From: Locusta migratoria
Lineage: Eukaryota > Arthropoda > Insecta > Orthoptera > Acrididae
NCBI GenBank assembly: GCA_026315105.1
Contig: CM048746.1
Coordinates: forward strand, 145,000,730 to 145,064,729
Reading direction: 5' to 3'
Length of the DNA: 64,000 nucleotides
Positions 53,806 to 64,000 of the stretch are shown piece after piece. The notes below the pieces were generated by a model. That model did not search any database. It worked only from the letters and a program-made list of their open reading frames with translations, and was not told where the DNA came from. The stretch's first letter is position 1. Each line of letters starts with the position of its first letter. A program made the translations under genes and the position numbers.

Positions 53806-54597
53806 CTATGCTCCAGACTGAACGCTGAAAGGCATTATTAGTCTCTAATGATGATGATGATGATGACGATGATGAGAAAGAGGGTGGAGGAAGGAAAGGA
53901 ATGTTCCCGAAAACAATACCATAAATAAATCGTAAATTATCTAGAAAAGGAGTGGTCAGTCGAGCACGTCTCATATTGTCTACAAATTCGCACTTTTCGT
54001 ACGCTACAGAAATAATACTCCTATGTTGCAATTATAATTTCGGTCGTATTAACCATTTTCAGGTGGCCTGTAACGACTTTAAAAGTCTAATTTACCCTAA
54101 TTCATGATTGTCAATTAGAAATTAATCGATTACAAATGGCGGATATTTCATTTAAATTTCTATATGACTGAGGTAATCATGTATGCTGTTGAAGTTTCAG
54201 TCTACCTTAAAATTCATAGCGCTGTAATTTCCCCGTTCCATTTTCGATTCGCAAATGGAGTCGGAGGGACGAAGCGGTAAATCACTACATGCTGCACATC
54301 GGCTCCGAACATTGTGGCCTCTTTTTCCGCAATCCGTCTCTCCCGTAAACCCGCCAGTGCCATCTAGCGGCAGCAGGGAAAGGCAATTTTAGCGGCGCTA
54401 GACTCGAGAAACGGGGCTTTCCAGATAGGAAAGGAGATTACGAACGAAGGAGAGGAGGTTCCAGTGGCTACTATACATGAACACGAGATCCATCGAAAAG
54501 TAGATGACCTCGTACGACGCTGTGTTCAATGAAGAGGTTGAATGTCATCGACTTACTGTACGTTCGCTATGATTGAAAGAAACTTAATCGTCATTTT
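53806..54597. other. Unassigned spacer with GAT microsatellite
   Basis: An (ATG)n-like run near 53850-53875. No coding feature. Confidence 0.4.
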
Positions 54598-54800
54598 TCG
54601 CCGCGGCATAGTGGCCAAGCGCATTGAGGCGCCATGCTGCGATGCGCGATGCCATTTCCCGTAGGGGGTTCGAATCCCCCCTCGGGCATGTATGTTTGTG
54701 TCGTCCTTAGTATAACGTATTTCATAAGTAGTTTGTAAGTTTAGGGACTGATGACCCCGCAGTTATGTCCCGTAAACTTAACAAACATTTGAACATTTTT
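54598..54800 (+). mobile_element. tRNA-derived SINE (family A/B hybrid)
   Basis: Head CGCCGCGGCATAGTGGCCAA, box GGGGGTTCGAATCCCCCC, TATGTTTGTGTCGTCCTTAG, core GTTTGTAAGTTTAGGGACTG, end AACAAACATTTGAACATT. Full length. Confidence 0.92.
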
Positions 54801-55310
54801 GTCATGTTTCCTGGAATAATGATCCCGATATTATAGAATGGAAATTGACTGTAATTATAAGCTTAAATTACACACTTAATGTTTGTCAGTGATGAATCGT
54901 AAAAAGTGTTATCATCCAAACTGTCGAAAGATGAATTTCTAGGCTCTTGTATGTAAAAACTGTATCATTTTCCCAGTTTGTAAATGTAATGAATTATACA
55001 CAGTCGCAACCGCGTTGCACAAAATTCGTCTCGGACAATTTGAGTTTATTTATTTAAGTTCAAAATGAATTGTACAGTCTGTAACAAATTTTCCCGTTGA
55101 TCTCTTACCTAATTATCTATCAAAGGAAAGGTTTGATTATTCATATGTGAATATTGAAAAAGTATTTAGTTGATTTGGTTCTATTTTTGTAGAGTAATTA
55201 TAATCCAGCGGCATTATTCAATACTAAAAAGCATCCTTTCATCTTGATCAACTATGTTTATTCTATCATATTCACATAATATATGATATCAAATGCGAAT
55301 TGGCAAAGCT
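54801..55310. other. Unassigned AT-rich spacer
   Basis: No feature recognised. Confidence 0.4.
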
Positions 55311-55312
55311 GA

Positions 55313-55412
55313 AAACGTGCACCCAGCCGGGATTCGCACCCGGGTCTCCTGGTTTCTAGGCAGTTGCGATGACCACTACAACACTGGGGACACAGTGATC
55401 ACCGCACCTGTA
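55313..55412 (-). other. tRNA-like segment, minus strand
   Basis: On the minus strand GTTGTAGTGGTCATCGCAAC (A-box-like) precedes GACCCGGGTGCGAATCCCGG (B-box-like). It resembles the head of a tRNA-derived repeat; the A box is non-standard, so it is unlikely to be a functional tRNA. Confidence 0.45.
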
Positions 55413-55587
55413 AGAACTACCTAAGCACGCCTCCCGTCAGATACAAAATTCCAGCTTTACCCTGCCCATAGTACTCGATCTCGTTGTTTTTATACTAATT
55501 CCCCTACGAGTAGGGACACCAAACTATACCCACCCCTCCCCACTAACGAAGGGATCATTGCCCATCACCGGCGTATTATATACCGGT

Positions 55588-55640
55588 TGTTTCACTAAGT
55601 GTGTTTGCCTCTGTAACTTATAAAATTATTTTTTCCGTAG
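55588..55640 (+). repeat. Terminus shared with the 5270-5897 foldback
   Basis: GTTTCACTAAGTGTGTTTGC and CTCTGTAACTTATAAAATTA match the right end of the 5270-5897 element read on its minus strand. Only about 50 bp are shared here. Confidence 0.7.
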
Positions 55641-55716
55641 GTACTTGACAGAACATGATAATTATATCAAAAAGGAACAACTTCCTGATGTTCTGCAAAA
55701 CTTATTTATTCGTCAC

Positions 55717-55749
55717 AAACCGGCTTTCGGCTTCTTAGGCCATCATCAG
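55717..55749 (-). ncRNA. Candidate hammerhead ribozyme core (Penelope-like element 3)
   Basis: CTGATGA (55743-55749), TGGC with GCC closing stem II, GAAA (55725-55728), then GCCGG. It lies about 210 bp after the GIY-YIG stop. Activity is inferred only. Confidence 0.55.
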
Positions 55750-55959
55750 GTGACAACTGACTGTAGTACACATGTTTTCAAAGATGTTAAAATTTACAAA
55801 GATGTTATCACAGACAATCGATACTTCACAGGATAGTTCATCGCAAGTACTTATTTATGAAAGTTATTAACGTTTATATATATAAAAAATAATAAGTATG
55901 TGTAAACAATCAAAATTAATATGATTATTTTTGTTGAAAAGGAAGGTTGAAAATAAAAC

Positions 55960-56780
55960 TTATTTCAGTAGAGGTGTAGAGGGGAACTGATCGTTTAATA
56001 CTAAACTAGCATCCTGAGCCAAATGTTTATTGATTTCCAATAGTTCCAGTAGTGTCATATTTCTGCTTTTCTTCAGGGGATGCAGGATCTCGCAGTTTAC
56101 ATCATAATCATGGCCTTCTCTGAGCAGATGTTCAGCAAAGGTTGAATCTGTCTTTTTTAACCTCCAGCTTCTCTCATGTTCTGATAATCTAATAGCTACA
56201 GCCCTGCCAGACTGACCAACATACAGTTTCCCACAATGTTTGCATGTGATTTTGTATACACCACTCTGTGATAGGGGTTGAATTTGGTCCTTACTTTTGA
56301 ATAAATACTTAGAAATGTTATTTGTATTGTAAAATGCAGGCCAGTAATTTCGAGATTTTAACTTTCTGCCAATTTGATCTGAAATTTTGCCTAAATATAG
56401 GATGACCCATCAGTTTTTCTGACTACTAACTTGTTATTGTTGAAATTCAGAATCAGATAATGAACAGATATGAGGCGATGGACCAGTGAATGGAAAGGTG
56501 CATGTTTATGGCTGTGTGGATGCTGGGAACTAGCAGGGATAACTGTATCTGTTACTATGGATTTTCTGAAAATACTGAATAAGTGTTTCTTTGTGCTAAT
56601 GTCAATAGTAAGGTACAAAAAGTTTATAGAAGATCCTCCTAGATCCATAGTGAACTAAATTTTATTGTGTTGGGAATTTAAATGTTGTAAAAAGGTATCT
56701 AATTGTCTGGTGGTACCAGTCCATAAACACAGCACATCATCCACATACCTGGACCAGTATCCGACTTTGCTCCTCAGTGG
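55960..56780 (-). pseudogene. Penelope-like RT and GIY-YIG endonuclease, disrupted
   Basis: Minus-strand reading gives RYVDDVLCLWTGTTRQL (RT motif C, YVDD codons 56736-56747), then MDLGGSSINFLYLTIDIS, FRKSIVTDTVIPASS and HSLVHRLISV (56648-56391; the RT segment after motif C), then in another frame SGVYKITCKHCGKLYVGQSG, RLSEHERSWRLKKTD and STFAEHLLREGHDYDV, ending near 55962. The GVYKI and YVGQSGR motifs identify the GIY-YIG nuclease. At least two frameshifts are present. Both catalytic Asp residues of YVDD and the GIY-YIG core are preserved. Confidence 0.88.
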
Positions 56781-56880
56781 TTCCTTTTGTAAGAAAATCT
56801 TTTATAATCGTAAATCGCGAATCCAATCACACAACAATGGCGATTTGCTATGGTCTGACCACAATCGTTGTTAATGGTCT

Positions 56881-58279
56881 TCGGTAGTTGTTAGTAAACT
56901 TTGTAAGTAGACCACATTCCTATGAGACAGTAGTGTTTTATCTTATTTTTCGATGATCTCACTACTGTAACGTTACACGGTGTAACCGCTTTCGTCACAA
57001 ATGCTCCCACTATCTGCTTACAGTCGCGTTGGCCTGTTTAGAAGTCTGAGAGATAATGCATTACTCCGATCCATGTGTTTACCGTCCCAGAATAGAAGGG
57101 TGTATTGTGCTGGAAAGCAACGTCCAAGATGTCGTCATCAGTTACGCTCTGTGGTCGCATCTCAGTCTTAACACGTAAGTCATAGTGGCAACTTGCAATA
57201 AGATATAATGTACTGAATGGTATTCACTTGATCTTGTCCACCACCTGTACCTACATTAAGATCCAGGATACTATAATATCTGGTCTTAATTTGGGAATAA
57301 TTTGGATTGACACACATTGCTTCAAGTAGTGTTGCAGGGCTTACTCTGGATGTGTGTGTTCAGCTCATAATCAGACCATTCAACAGCGACCATTCCAGGC
57401 GCCGTTATGGCCAGTACAGCAGTGATATGATACGTAGACCGCGGATATTTTTAGGTTGTAAAATGTGCAATCTATGTGCCTACAATAGGCTCTTTCATTA
57501 CCACATTAGTCCACATAAAATCTAAAATATGCACAAAAAAATTAAAAATTAAATAAAAATAATGCAAAATTCGCAGTGTTGATCATGAGAAAATTTTCAT
57601 TGCTTTATAATAACGACAATGAAAACTCTTTTATAATTTTTATAAAATGAAAATCTAATACAAAACACAATCTTGATCTATCATAATTAGAAGTCAAGGA
57701 AACTTTTTCCAGCTGACAAGCGCAAGAAAATGATGAATGGAATGAAGCTGATTGCTCAACTTTTCCACTCATCATGAAGAAAAACAACTGCAACTAATAT
57801 GAATGTTTGTCCGTATGTCATCTATATGTTCATAAACCATCCATTCTATTGTAATGAAACTTTGGTAAACTGTTCACGGTAAGGTTTCTGACCCAAAAAC
57901 AAAGGAGCACGACACATAGCTAAGGAGAAATGACGTCATCAATAATGAGAGGCCACCGCGTGAGATTACCCAGATTTATGCGTCCATTATTCGAAAATCG
58001 GAGTAGTTAGGATCCTGCAACAAAGGTTGCATGTAATTTAGGACGTTTGTAACTGACTCCCCGTCCCCACCACACACACACACATATGCACACAAATGAT
58101 GAAACGGAAAGAAGTCTACTCACAACAGTTTCGCTGTATATGCCGTAAAACTGTCGCATCAGGCATGACCTTGTATGAAATAAACTTAGCATTACAGATT
58201 TGCATGTTGCTATTTACTTCTGTCTGCAAAACTCCCTTAATTCCCTTGCGTCCAAAGTTAAGCAATCTGTTTTCTTAAT
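56881..58279. other. Mostly unassigned region
   Basis: Includes 57712-57795, which has an inverted counterpart at 63113-63195, and at 57830-57960 a block with GGAGAAATGACGTCATCAAT that resembles repeat R. No coding feature. Confidence 0.4.
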
Positions 58280-58915
58280 TTCTGTCTATATAAAAGCGAA
58301 AGGACAGTCACTAACTAAACAGGAAATCTCGAAGACTACTTCACCTATAAAGCTGAAATTTGGCAGGAATGTAGTTTATAGATAGAAAACGTAAGCTAAG
58401 AAAGTATTTTGTGTTAGCTGGATGTAGGAGCATACTTCTCCTACAGACTCACGAAATCTACAGTTTCATTCCGATATTCACGAAATTTCGCACGGATGAC
58501 CTTCATACGGTGCATGGGGGAGGGTACTTTGCAACACAAAAATGGATCCCTAAATACCTCGGTCGCCGTAACTTGATAATGGCTCGACCTATTTCACAGA
58601 AGCTTTTTTTTATTATTTATTTATTGTTTTCATTATTCTCAGAACAAGGGTTGTATGAAATAAAACTGGAATATTTGAGAGCAACAAAATGCGTTTTCTC
58701 AATGTGACCCTGCGTTTTTATTGAATAGAAATCTATAGTTTTGTTCCGATATTGATGAAATTTTGCACACTCTACCTTAAAATCAAGAGGAATCATACTA
58801 TCTGTTTTCGTTCGGGGCATGGTACTTAACTTACGGAATTTTACAAAATGCATAGTTTTGTTCCAATCTTTATGAATTTTTGCACACATGACCTTCAAAC
58901 CAAGAGGAAGATCAC
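58280..58915 (+). repeat. Helitron-like dispersed repeat with three decayed units
   Basis: GTCTATATAAAAGCGAAAGG at 58284 resembles a Helitron-like start, followed by AAAGCTGAAATTTGGCAGGA. Units containing TTTTGTTCCGATATTGATGA and TTGCACAC...GACCTTCAAA recur near 58465, 58740 and 58855. No terminus is proven. Confidence 0.45.
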
Positions 58916-58922
58916 TGGGTAC

Positions 58923-59122
58923 GAGCCGACAGCGGTGGCCGAGGGGACTGCGACGCGCCAGTCACGGTCTGCACGGCCACTATGGTGGGGGGTTCGAATC
59001 CCCCCTCGGGTATGGATATTTGTGCCGTCCCTAGTGTTAGATACTCCATATGTAGATTGTAAGTTTAGGGACTGAGGACCCCGTAGTTAAGTCCCATAAG
59101 CTATGCAAATATTTGATTTGAA
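58923..59122 (+). mobile_element. tRNA-derived SINE (family A)
   Basis: Head GACAGCGGTGGCCGAGGGGA, box GGGGGTTCGAATCCCCCC, core GATTGTAAGTTTAGGGACTG, end TGCAAATATTTGATTTGA. Full length. Confidence 0.92.
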
Positions 59123-59590
59123 CTAGTTACGTAAATGTTCGTGTGGTACATGACAGTGGGTACCTTGCAGAAAACTGCCGAGAGAGGGGAGGCTAGAAAC
59201 GAACAGAGAGATTGGAGAGAGGGGGGGTGGGGAGGGGATGTCGACTACGAGAGTGTGCGATAAACACGCGGGCAACGGCGTTGAAATAAATATAACATAT
59301 AATTTGTGAACAAGCAGTCACAAAACAATTGGCATCGCAGTGTACACGAGAAAATCTTGTAAGTCATTTTCAGGCAGATTTTGGACACGTTCCATCACAT
59401 TATAATTAAACTAGGAGACTCAAAATTTTAACATAATTCCTACCGTTATGCTTAGTGAGGTATACATTTGGGAGTCACTAATGAAAAGGTAGTAGGCTCT
59501 GCTTAGATGCTGGAACTTTCCGGAAGTAATGTCGGTGGATTCACGCAATTATTATCTGGTATTACAAGGAAGGATAAAGGAGTGGCAGTG
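59123..59590. other. Unassigned spacer
   Basis: A G-rich patch near 59220-59240. No feature recognised. Confidence 0.4.
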
Positions 59591-59815
59591 GACCACGGCG
59601 AGGGCTGGAGCAGCAATCAGACAACCCAGGTAGAAGACCACGGCGAGGACTGGAGCAGCAACCAGGCAACCCAGGTAGAAGACCACTGCGAGGACTGGAG
59701 CAGCAACTAGACAACCCAGGTAGAAGACCACAGCGAGGACTGGAGCAGCAACCAGACAACCCAAGTAGGAGACCACGGCGAGGACTGGAGCAGCAACCAG
59801 ACAACCCAGGTAGAA
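59591..59815 (+). repeat. 45 bp minisatellite, five units
   Basis: Five tandem units of exactly 45 bp begin GACCACGGCGAGGACTGGAG and end CCCAGGTAGAA. A plus-strand frame from 59507 crosses the first two units and part of the third as a 15-residue repeat (DHGEDWSSNQATQVE), then stops at 59708-59710. Minus-strand frames (59552-59776 and 59562-59882) are also open. The open frames follow from the period being a multiple of 3. Confidence 0.95.
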
Positions 59816-60216
59816 GTATCGGGTTAAACCTAATAACTAGTCGGGGGTTTGTCCATATCGGCGGAAAACGGGGATAGGTCAATGCTTTGTACTAAAAAGT
59901 AATAGGGCCAGTTAGCCGAGCTTTTCTTAAGGGGTTTCTGAAGGACATTTGTGAGTTCCAAACCCCAGTGATACAGAATAAAATAAACTGTAATAATGTT
60001 TACTGTCAAAATTTAAGACATCTACGATGTTTGAATAATTACGCACATCTCATGATTCAAAAAACATGCGCCTCCACTGACCACGCTGACGACAGGACGT
60101 TAAACACCAATCTTAACTCCTACCTAAAAAAATTTCAATATCTCGAAAATTAAAAAAGTCTCTGCCTTGTAATGTGAGTTGCAGAGTATTTATCTATATG
60201 TAGAGAATTATGATAA
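59816..60216. other. Unassigned spacer
   Basis: No feature recognised. Confidence 0.4.
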
Positions 60217-60237
60217 TCTATATCTGACACATTAAAA

Positions 60238-60286
<49 letters not shown>

Positions 60287-61692
60287 TCGAGAACGGCTGA
60301 ATCGGTTTGGCTAATTTTAGTCTTGAAATGTTTGTTGTAGTCCAGGGAAGGTTTAAACGGCGATAAAATATGGAAAAGTTGTCCGGAAAAAGAGGATAAT
60401 CAGGAAAAACTGAAACAGCTTTTTTGCAGTGAGGTATCAATACCTTTCGCCCAATTACGATAAAATTTTGTACATTTCATGTTGAAAGCAAGAGCAAGGT
60501 ACGCATCAAATAAAATTTTGGAAAAGTTGCCCGGAAAGTAGGAAAATATAGGAAAAACCGAAAACTATTTTTTCTATGAACAAAAGTCAATTGCCACATG
60601 GTTGTAAGAACAGCCCCTGAGTACGGCATTCGCACGACGGAGAGGGGTAATTCTGTTTTTGGTTTGTTTATTATGGTCTTGGAAAAATTTTCATTAAAAA
60701 AAGATAATAATAATAATAATAATAGGGAAAGTTAAAAAGGAATGTCGCAAAATTCGAACCAAGTTCCTTTTTCAATGTGTTTCTAAATGTTCTCAACACT
60801 ATTAGTTGAGAACCATTCATCCGATTGCGATAAAATTTTCATCATTTGACGTTCAACGAAAGATTAACATTTTTATGAACTAAAAATTTGGGAAAGTTAC
60901 CCGGAAAATTTGACAATTCGTGAGAAACTGAAAGAGCTTTTTTCAATGGGATATCAATATCATTTGTACGACTGCAACAAAATTTTGCACATTTGACATT
61001 CAAAGAACGGGAACATACATACTTCTGTTGTTCTGCCGTTCTATCCACTTTTTACAAAAGGGACAATGTATTTTTTAAAGTTAATTATAACTTCTGAAAA
61101 ATAGTTACGAAGTCAAAGAGTAAATAGTTTTTCCAGCGTAATTTTTGTTTGATATTTCGCTTTACATACTTCAAATCAAAGAACATCTTGAATTACACAC
61201 TTTCTAAAATATCTTATCCGGTACTTCAGCTCCACACCAGATTTCATCACAATAGATTCAGTGGTTTATGTTACGATATACAGCCAAATCGGTTCAGCCG
61301 TTGTCGAGATTTAGCGAGTCTAACGAACAGCAATTCATTTTTATCTTTGAACTTCATATACGGGTTCAGATCGTGTAAAGCGAATTTTAGTTCTGAACGC
61401 AACCAACACAACAACCAAGCCATTATTTCAGTATTTTTAATGTAAATTTGCCTTGCAATTCTTCCATATTTTATCACCGTTTAAACCTTCCCTGAACTTC
61501 CACGAATGTGACATGAACATTATCCTGGACATGTGTGCGTGATTTGCCCACTCTTTCCGCACACTATCGAGCTGATACTTAAACTATGCCTATGATGCCT
61601 TTATAAAACTACTGGGTCTAAATAACATATGATTTAAATTAATATGGTTTATATTAAGAGGTAAGTGCTACGAAGATCACTGGGTGATCTAG
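60217..61692 (+). mobile_element. Non-autonomous Helitron-like element B
   Basis: The 5' end is near TCTATATCTGACAC (60217) and a (TA)n tract (60239-60282), then AAACTCGAGAACGGCTGAAT. The 3' end has a perfect hairpin GATCACTGGGTGATC (61675-61689) followed by CTAG (61689-61692) and host T (61693), matching the CTRR-T rule. No Rep/helicase ORF. It is homologous to element A at 49043-50364, and the internal GCACATTTGAC / AAATTTTGC repeats also match. Confidence 0.7.
60239..60282. repeat. (TA)n tract
   Basis: Pure (TA)n near the 5' end of Helitron-like element B. Confidence 0.95.
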
Positions 61693-61693
61693 T

Positions 61694-64000
61694 TTCCTAC
61701 TAATTCCTGTTCACCGTCTACAAATGCACAGATTCCAGTCGTAACCACTCCACAAGCACGTCCATTTATAATGGAGCACTCTGCGCTGTCCACCAGGATG
61801 TTGCATCTTGAATGGCTCTAGCTCGTCACTCCCAGTAGAAACACAGACAAGCTTAGGAGCCCACCGTAAATTACATCCCTGTTCTCACCCACAGAACAAT
61901 TCCGCTCCGCACCGCGAGTTTCTCGCTGAAACACAGACCGCCATAAACAATGTGTGCGCTACCACGTTACTGGATACCCACCACACTGTCCTACTGTCGC
62001 CTAGTAATTTCCCTTCGTCTAACAGCTACAGCTCCGCTCTAGACACTACATCATACGTATGCTACCGTAATCTAAGACTGCACCACCACAGCCGCTATTG
62101 TCCCGACCCCTTCGGCTCTCTTTTCATAACCTTTTTCCGTCCTGCTGTACATTTTGGGTTTTCTAATCATATGGTACACATATTAAACCAGTCAGTATTC
62201 GGATGCATGGAATGAGGATTTTGATCGCAACATTCGCATAGTATAAGTCACATGATTCTGGGGCGGCAGAGTGTCTAGTGTCTTTTGAGTGCGATTACTG
62301 CGCAAATACAAATGGCTCTTATTCGGAAGAACCATGCGTTTTATACAGATCTTAATGTCGACAAGTAGAAGAGAATTTGGTTTAAGGTTGTGAGGGGTAA
62401 GGGTATTTTGTTTGATCACCTTAGTGTCATTGCTCATATTTCACTCTTTTATTCACGTTCCATCGATTACTGAAAAAGTAAATCTTTAGCACTGATTTAA
62501 ATTGTATAATCTCTGATCTAATTTATTAAATACTAAAACACAATATAGGAGGCAAAACAACAAAGTATCAGATTTTAACAACACATTTATAACTTAGGCA
62601 CAATGGGAGCATTGCGAAAGGTTTGGAGCCTATTTTTGTATATCTTATAGGATCATATCTAATTCATGGTTTCATGTTTCGTCTCACTGTTTATTTTTCG
62701 GAATATATGATATCCACGAAAAATATGTACCATAAATAAAGTATCGCACTGCATTCCTTCGACCAGATATATTTGTGAGTTTAAATGTAACATCAAGTCA
62801 GTCATTTGGATAGTATATATATGAAAGTACATACTTATAATGCTTGCTAAGGGTAAGAGTCCTCGCAGGTGTACTGAGAAATGCTGCCACTACTGCCGTA
62901 TGTAGTCCATAATCTGCTGCCAATGGAGCGTTTGTACGCAACTCATTGTTTATGATGTCATTGCTCTTGAACTATGCGTCATTCTTTGATATAATTTCTA
63001 AGATACAGTCAGTAGGTATACGTACACAAAGTGAGTAAAATATGTCGCGAATGCAGAGAGTGGCGTAGAAGTAATGAATTGTAACGTCAGTCCGAATGCA
63101 GTTGGTTTACTTCATGATGAGTGGAAAAGTTGATCGATCAACTTCTTTCCATTCATCATTTTCTTGTGATTGTCAGCTGGAAAAACTTTCCTTCAGTTTT
63201 AAATTAATATGAAATAAGGGGGAACGTAACTGGAATACTTTGAAGAGTACCTTATAAAAATATGATTTTTAAGGAAATCAGTCCTAATTTGGTAGAGTTA
63301 TTAACAAATGTTATAGCGCAATATTCATGTTTATTGAGTTTTTATGTCTTCAATTATTAATTTATTTTCAATACAGTTATAAATAGTATGTAATTCAAAA
63401 AATTATCCCAACCAAATTCATGAAGTTTTGCAAAGAAGTTCTTATTGCATTGCTACAGATATCTGTGGATCAGAATTTTAATACATTCTTTTGTCCAGGT
63501 TCTTTTTTTTTCCAAATTATCCAGAAAAGAAATTTAAGGACTTTATTCTCCCATAAAAGCCTTAATATTTCATTAACGTATTAAATTATCACTATGGTTG
63601 TGAAGAATCATGTGCCATATTTAATTACTCTACCTTCTTTGGTTTGTGACAGAAAGGTACATCGAGTTACAAAAAATGTAAGTTACGGGAAAACTGGATC
63701 AAAGATTCGACGGTGTTTGTATTCGCTCTTGTGTTCTGTGTGTGAACTAGTGCAAGCCATATGGGTACTCCTCTTCGACTTTAAGCTATTTTTTCTCTGC
63801 TTGTCTCCTTTGGTAAACCTGCTGTTCAATTCTATTGGGAGTGATATCAACCTGTGACAATACTGCTGGCCCTCTCATCTCAATGTTATCGTACGATACC
63901 GTCTGCGTCGGATCCGGAATCGTGTGATTCAATAGTGATAAAAGTTGCGTGTGAAGTTAGTTAAAAACGATATAGCCAGCCTAGGAATCAGTGTAGGACA
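61694..64000. other. Unassigned region
   Basis: A 135-codon frame at 61808-62215 (Ser/His-rich, no domain) and an 87-codon frame at 63594-63857 are the longest; neither shows a recognisable motif. 63113-63195 is the inverted counterpart of 57712-57795. The remainder is AT-rich. Confidence 0.4.

Larger units (their letters stand above)
55690..56880 (-). mobile_element. Penelope-like element 3, 3' part
   Basis: The minus-strand order is RT (YVDD) then GIY-YIG then an AT-rich 3' region with a hammerhead-like core (55721-55749). It extends from about 56880 to 55690; the 5' end is not defined. Confidence 0.8.

Noticed and set aside
61808..62215. 135-codon frame as a host gene
   Set aside because: Ser/His-rich with no recognised domain, no splice or repeat context, and no codon-use contrast with the surroundings.
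1..64000. CRISPR array, operons or bacterial sequence
   Set aside because: No regularly spaced direct repeats with unique spacers, and all coding fragments are eukaryotic TE proteins.

Overview
This 64 kb window looks like intergenic DNA from a large-genome insect, most likely an acridid grasshopper or locust (Schistocerca-like). The reasons are the dense layers of transposable elements (TEs), the many copies of tRNA-derived SINEs whose heads carry a GGTTCGAATCC-type B box, Penelope-like elements, RTE/CDP2-like LINEs with (ACA)n tails, Tc1/mariner elements and Helitron-like repeats. That assignment is inferred from the style of the repeats, not from a marker gene. I found no host protein-coding gene, rRNA, functional tRNA, CRISPR array or prokaryotic operon. 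Almost every open frame is a TE fragment or its shadow.

Layout. 1-9.9 kb: a degraded retroelement protease, two Tc1-like copies, several foldback elements, and an RTE-like LINE (6.2-8.7 kb) cut apart by a tRNA-like tandem insert, a hammerhead-motif foldback, a SINE and a Tc1 element. 10.2-12.3 kb: a mariner-superfamily transposon with TA target duplications and a LINE fragment in its transposase. 12.9-19.98 kb: hairpin and TIR elements, SINEs, an antisense LINE fragment, a mariner fragment and a second tRNA-like insert. 20-24.2 kb: a long palindrome and Penelope-like element 1. 24.2-30 kb: a nearly full-length RTE-type LINE (25721-29238) inserted into an older related copy, itself carrying a SINE. 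30.5-31.9 kb: a mariner with intact TIRs. 32.3-33.3 kb: a LINE 3' fragment and a SINE. 33.4-36.8 kb: a Ty3/gypsy LTR retrotransposon with nearly identical LTRs, a 5 bp target duplication and a large internal deletion. 37.2-40.5 kb: Penelope-like element 2 with a 5' inversion, and a Tc1-like element hit by three SINEs. 43.9-50.4 and 58.3-61.7 kb: Helitron-like repeats. 51.6-53.8 kb: two more LINE fragments. 55.6-56.9 kb: Penelope-like element 3 (minus strand).

The genes do not form a pathway; they are layers of selfish elements whose nesting gives relative ages. The most unusual signal is a recurrent hammerhead-ribozyme-like core (CTGANGA, short stem II, GAAA). It occurs just downstream of all three Penelope-like ORFs, in both arms of a 300 bp foldback (7910-8209), and in the loop of a 44 bp-arm hairpin (12991-13140). 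Also notable are a twin-priming-like inversion in Penelope-like element 2, a tRNA-like roughly 300 bp tandem unit inserted with a 12 bp target duplication, a Helitron segment inverted between two (TA)n tracts, and a frameshifting deletion at the catalytic Glu codon shared by two Tc1 copies.
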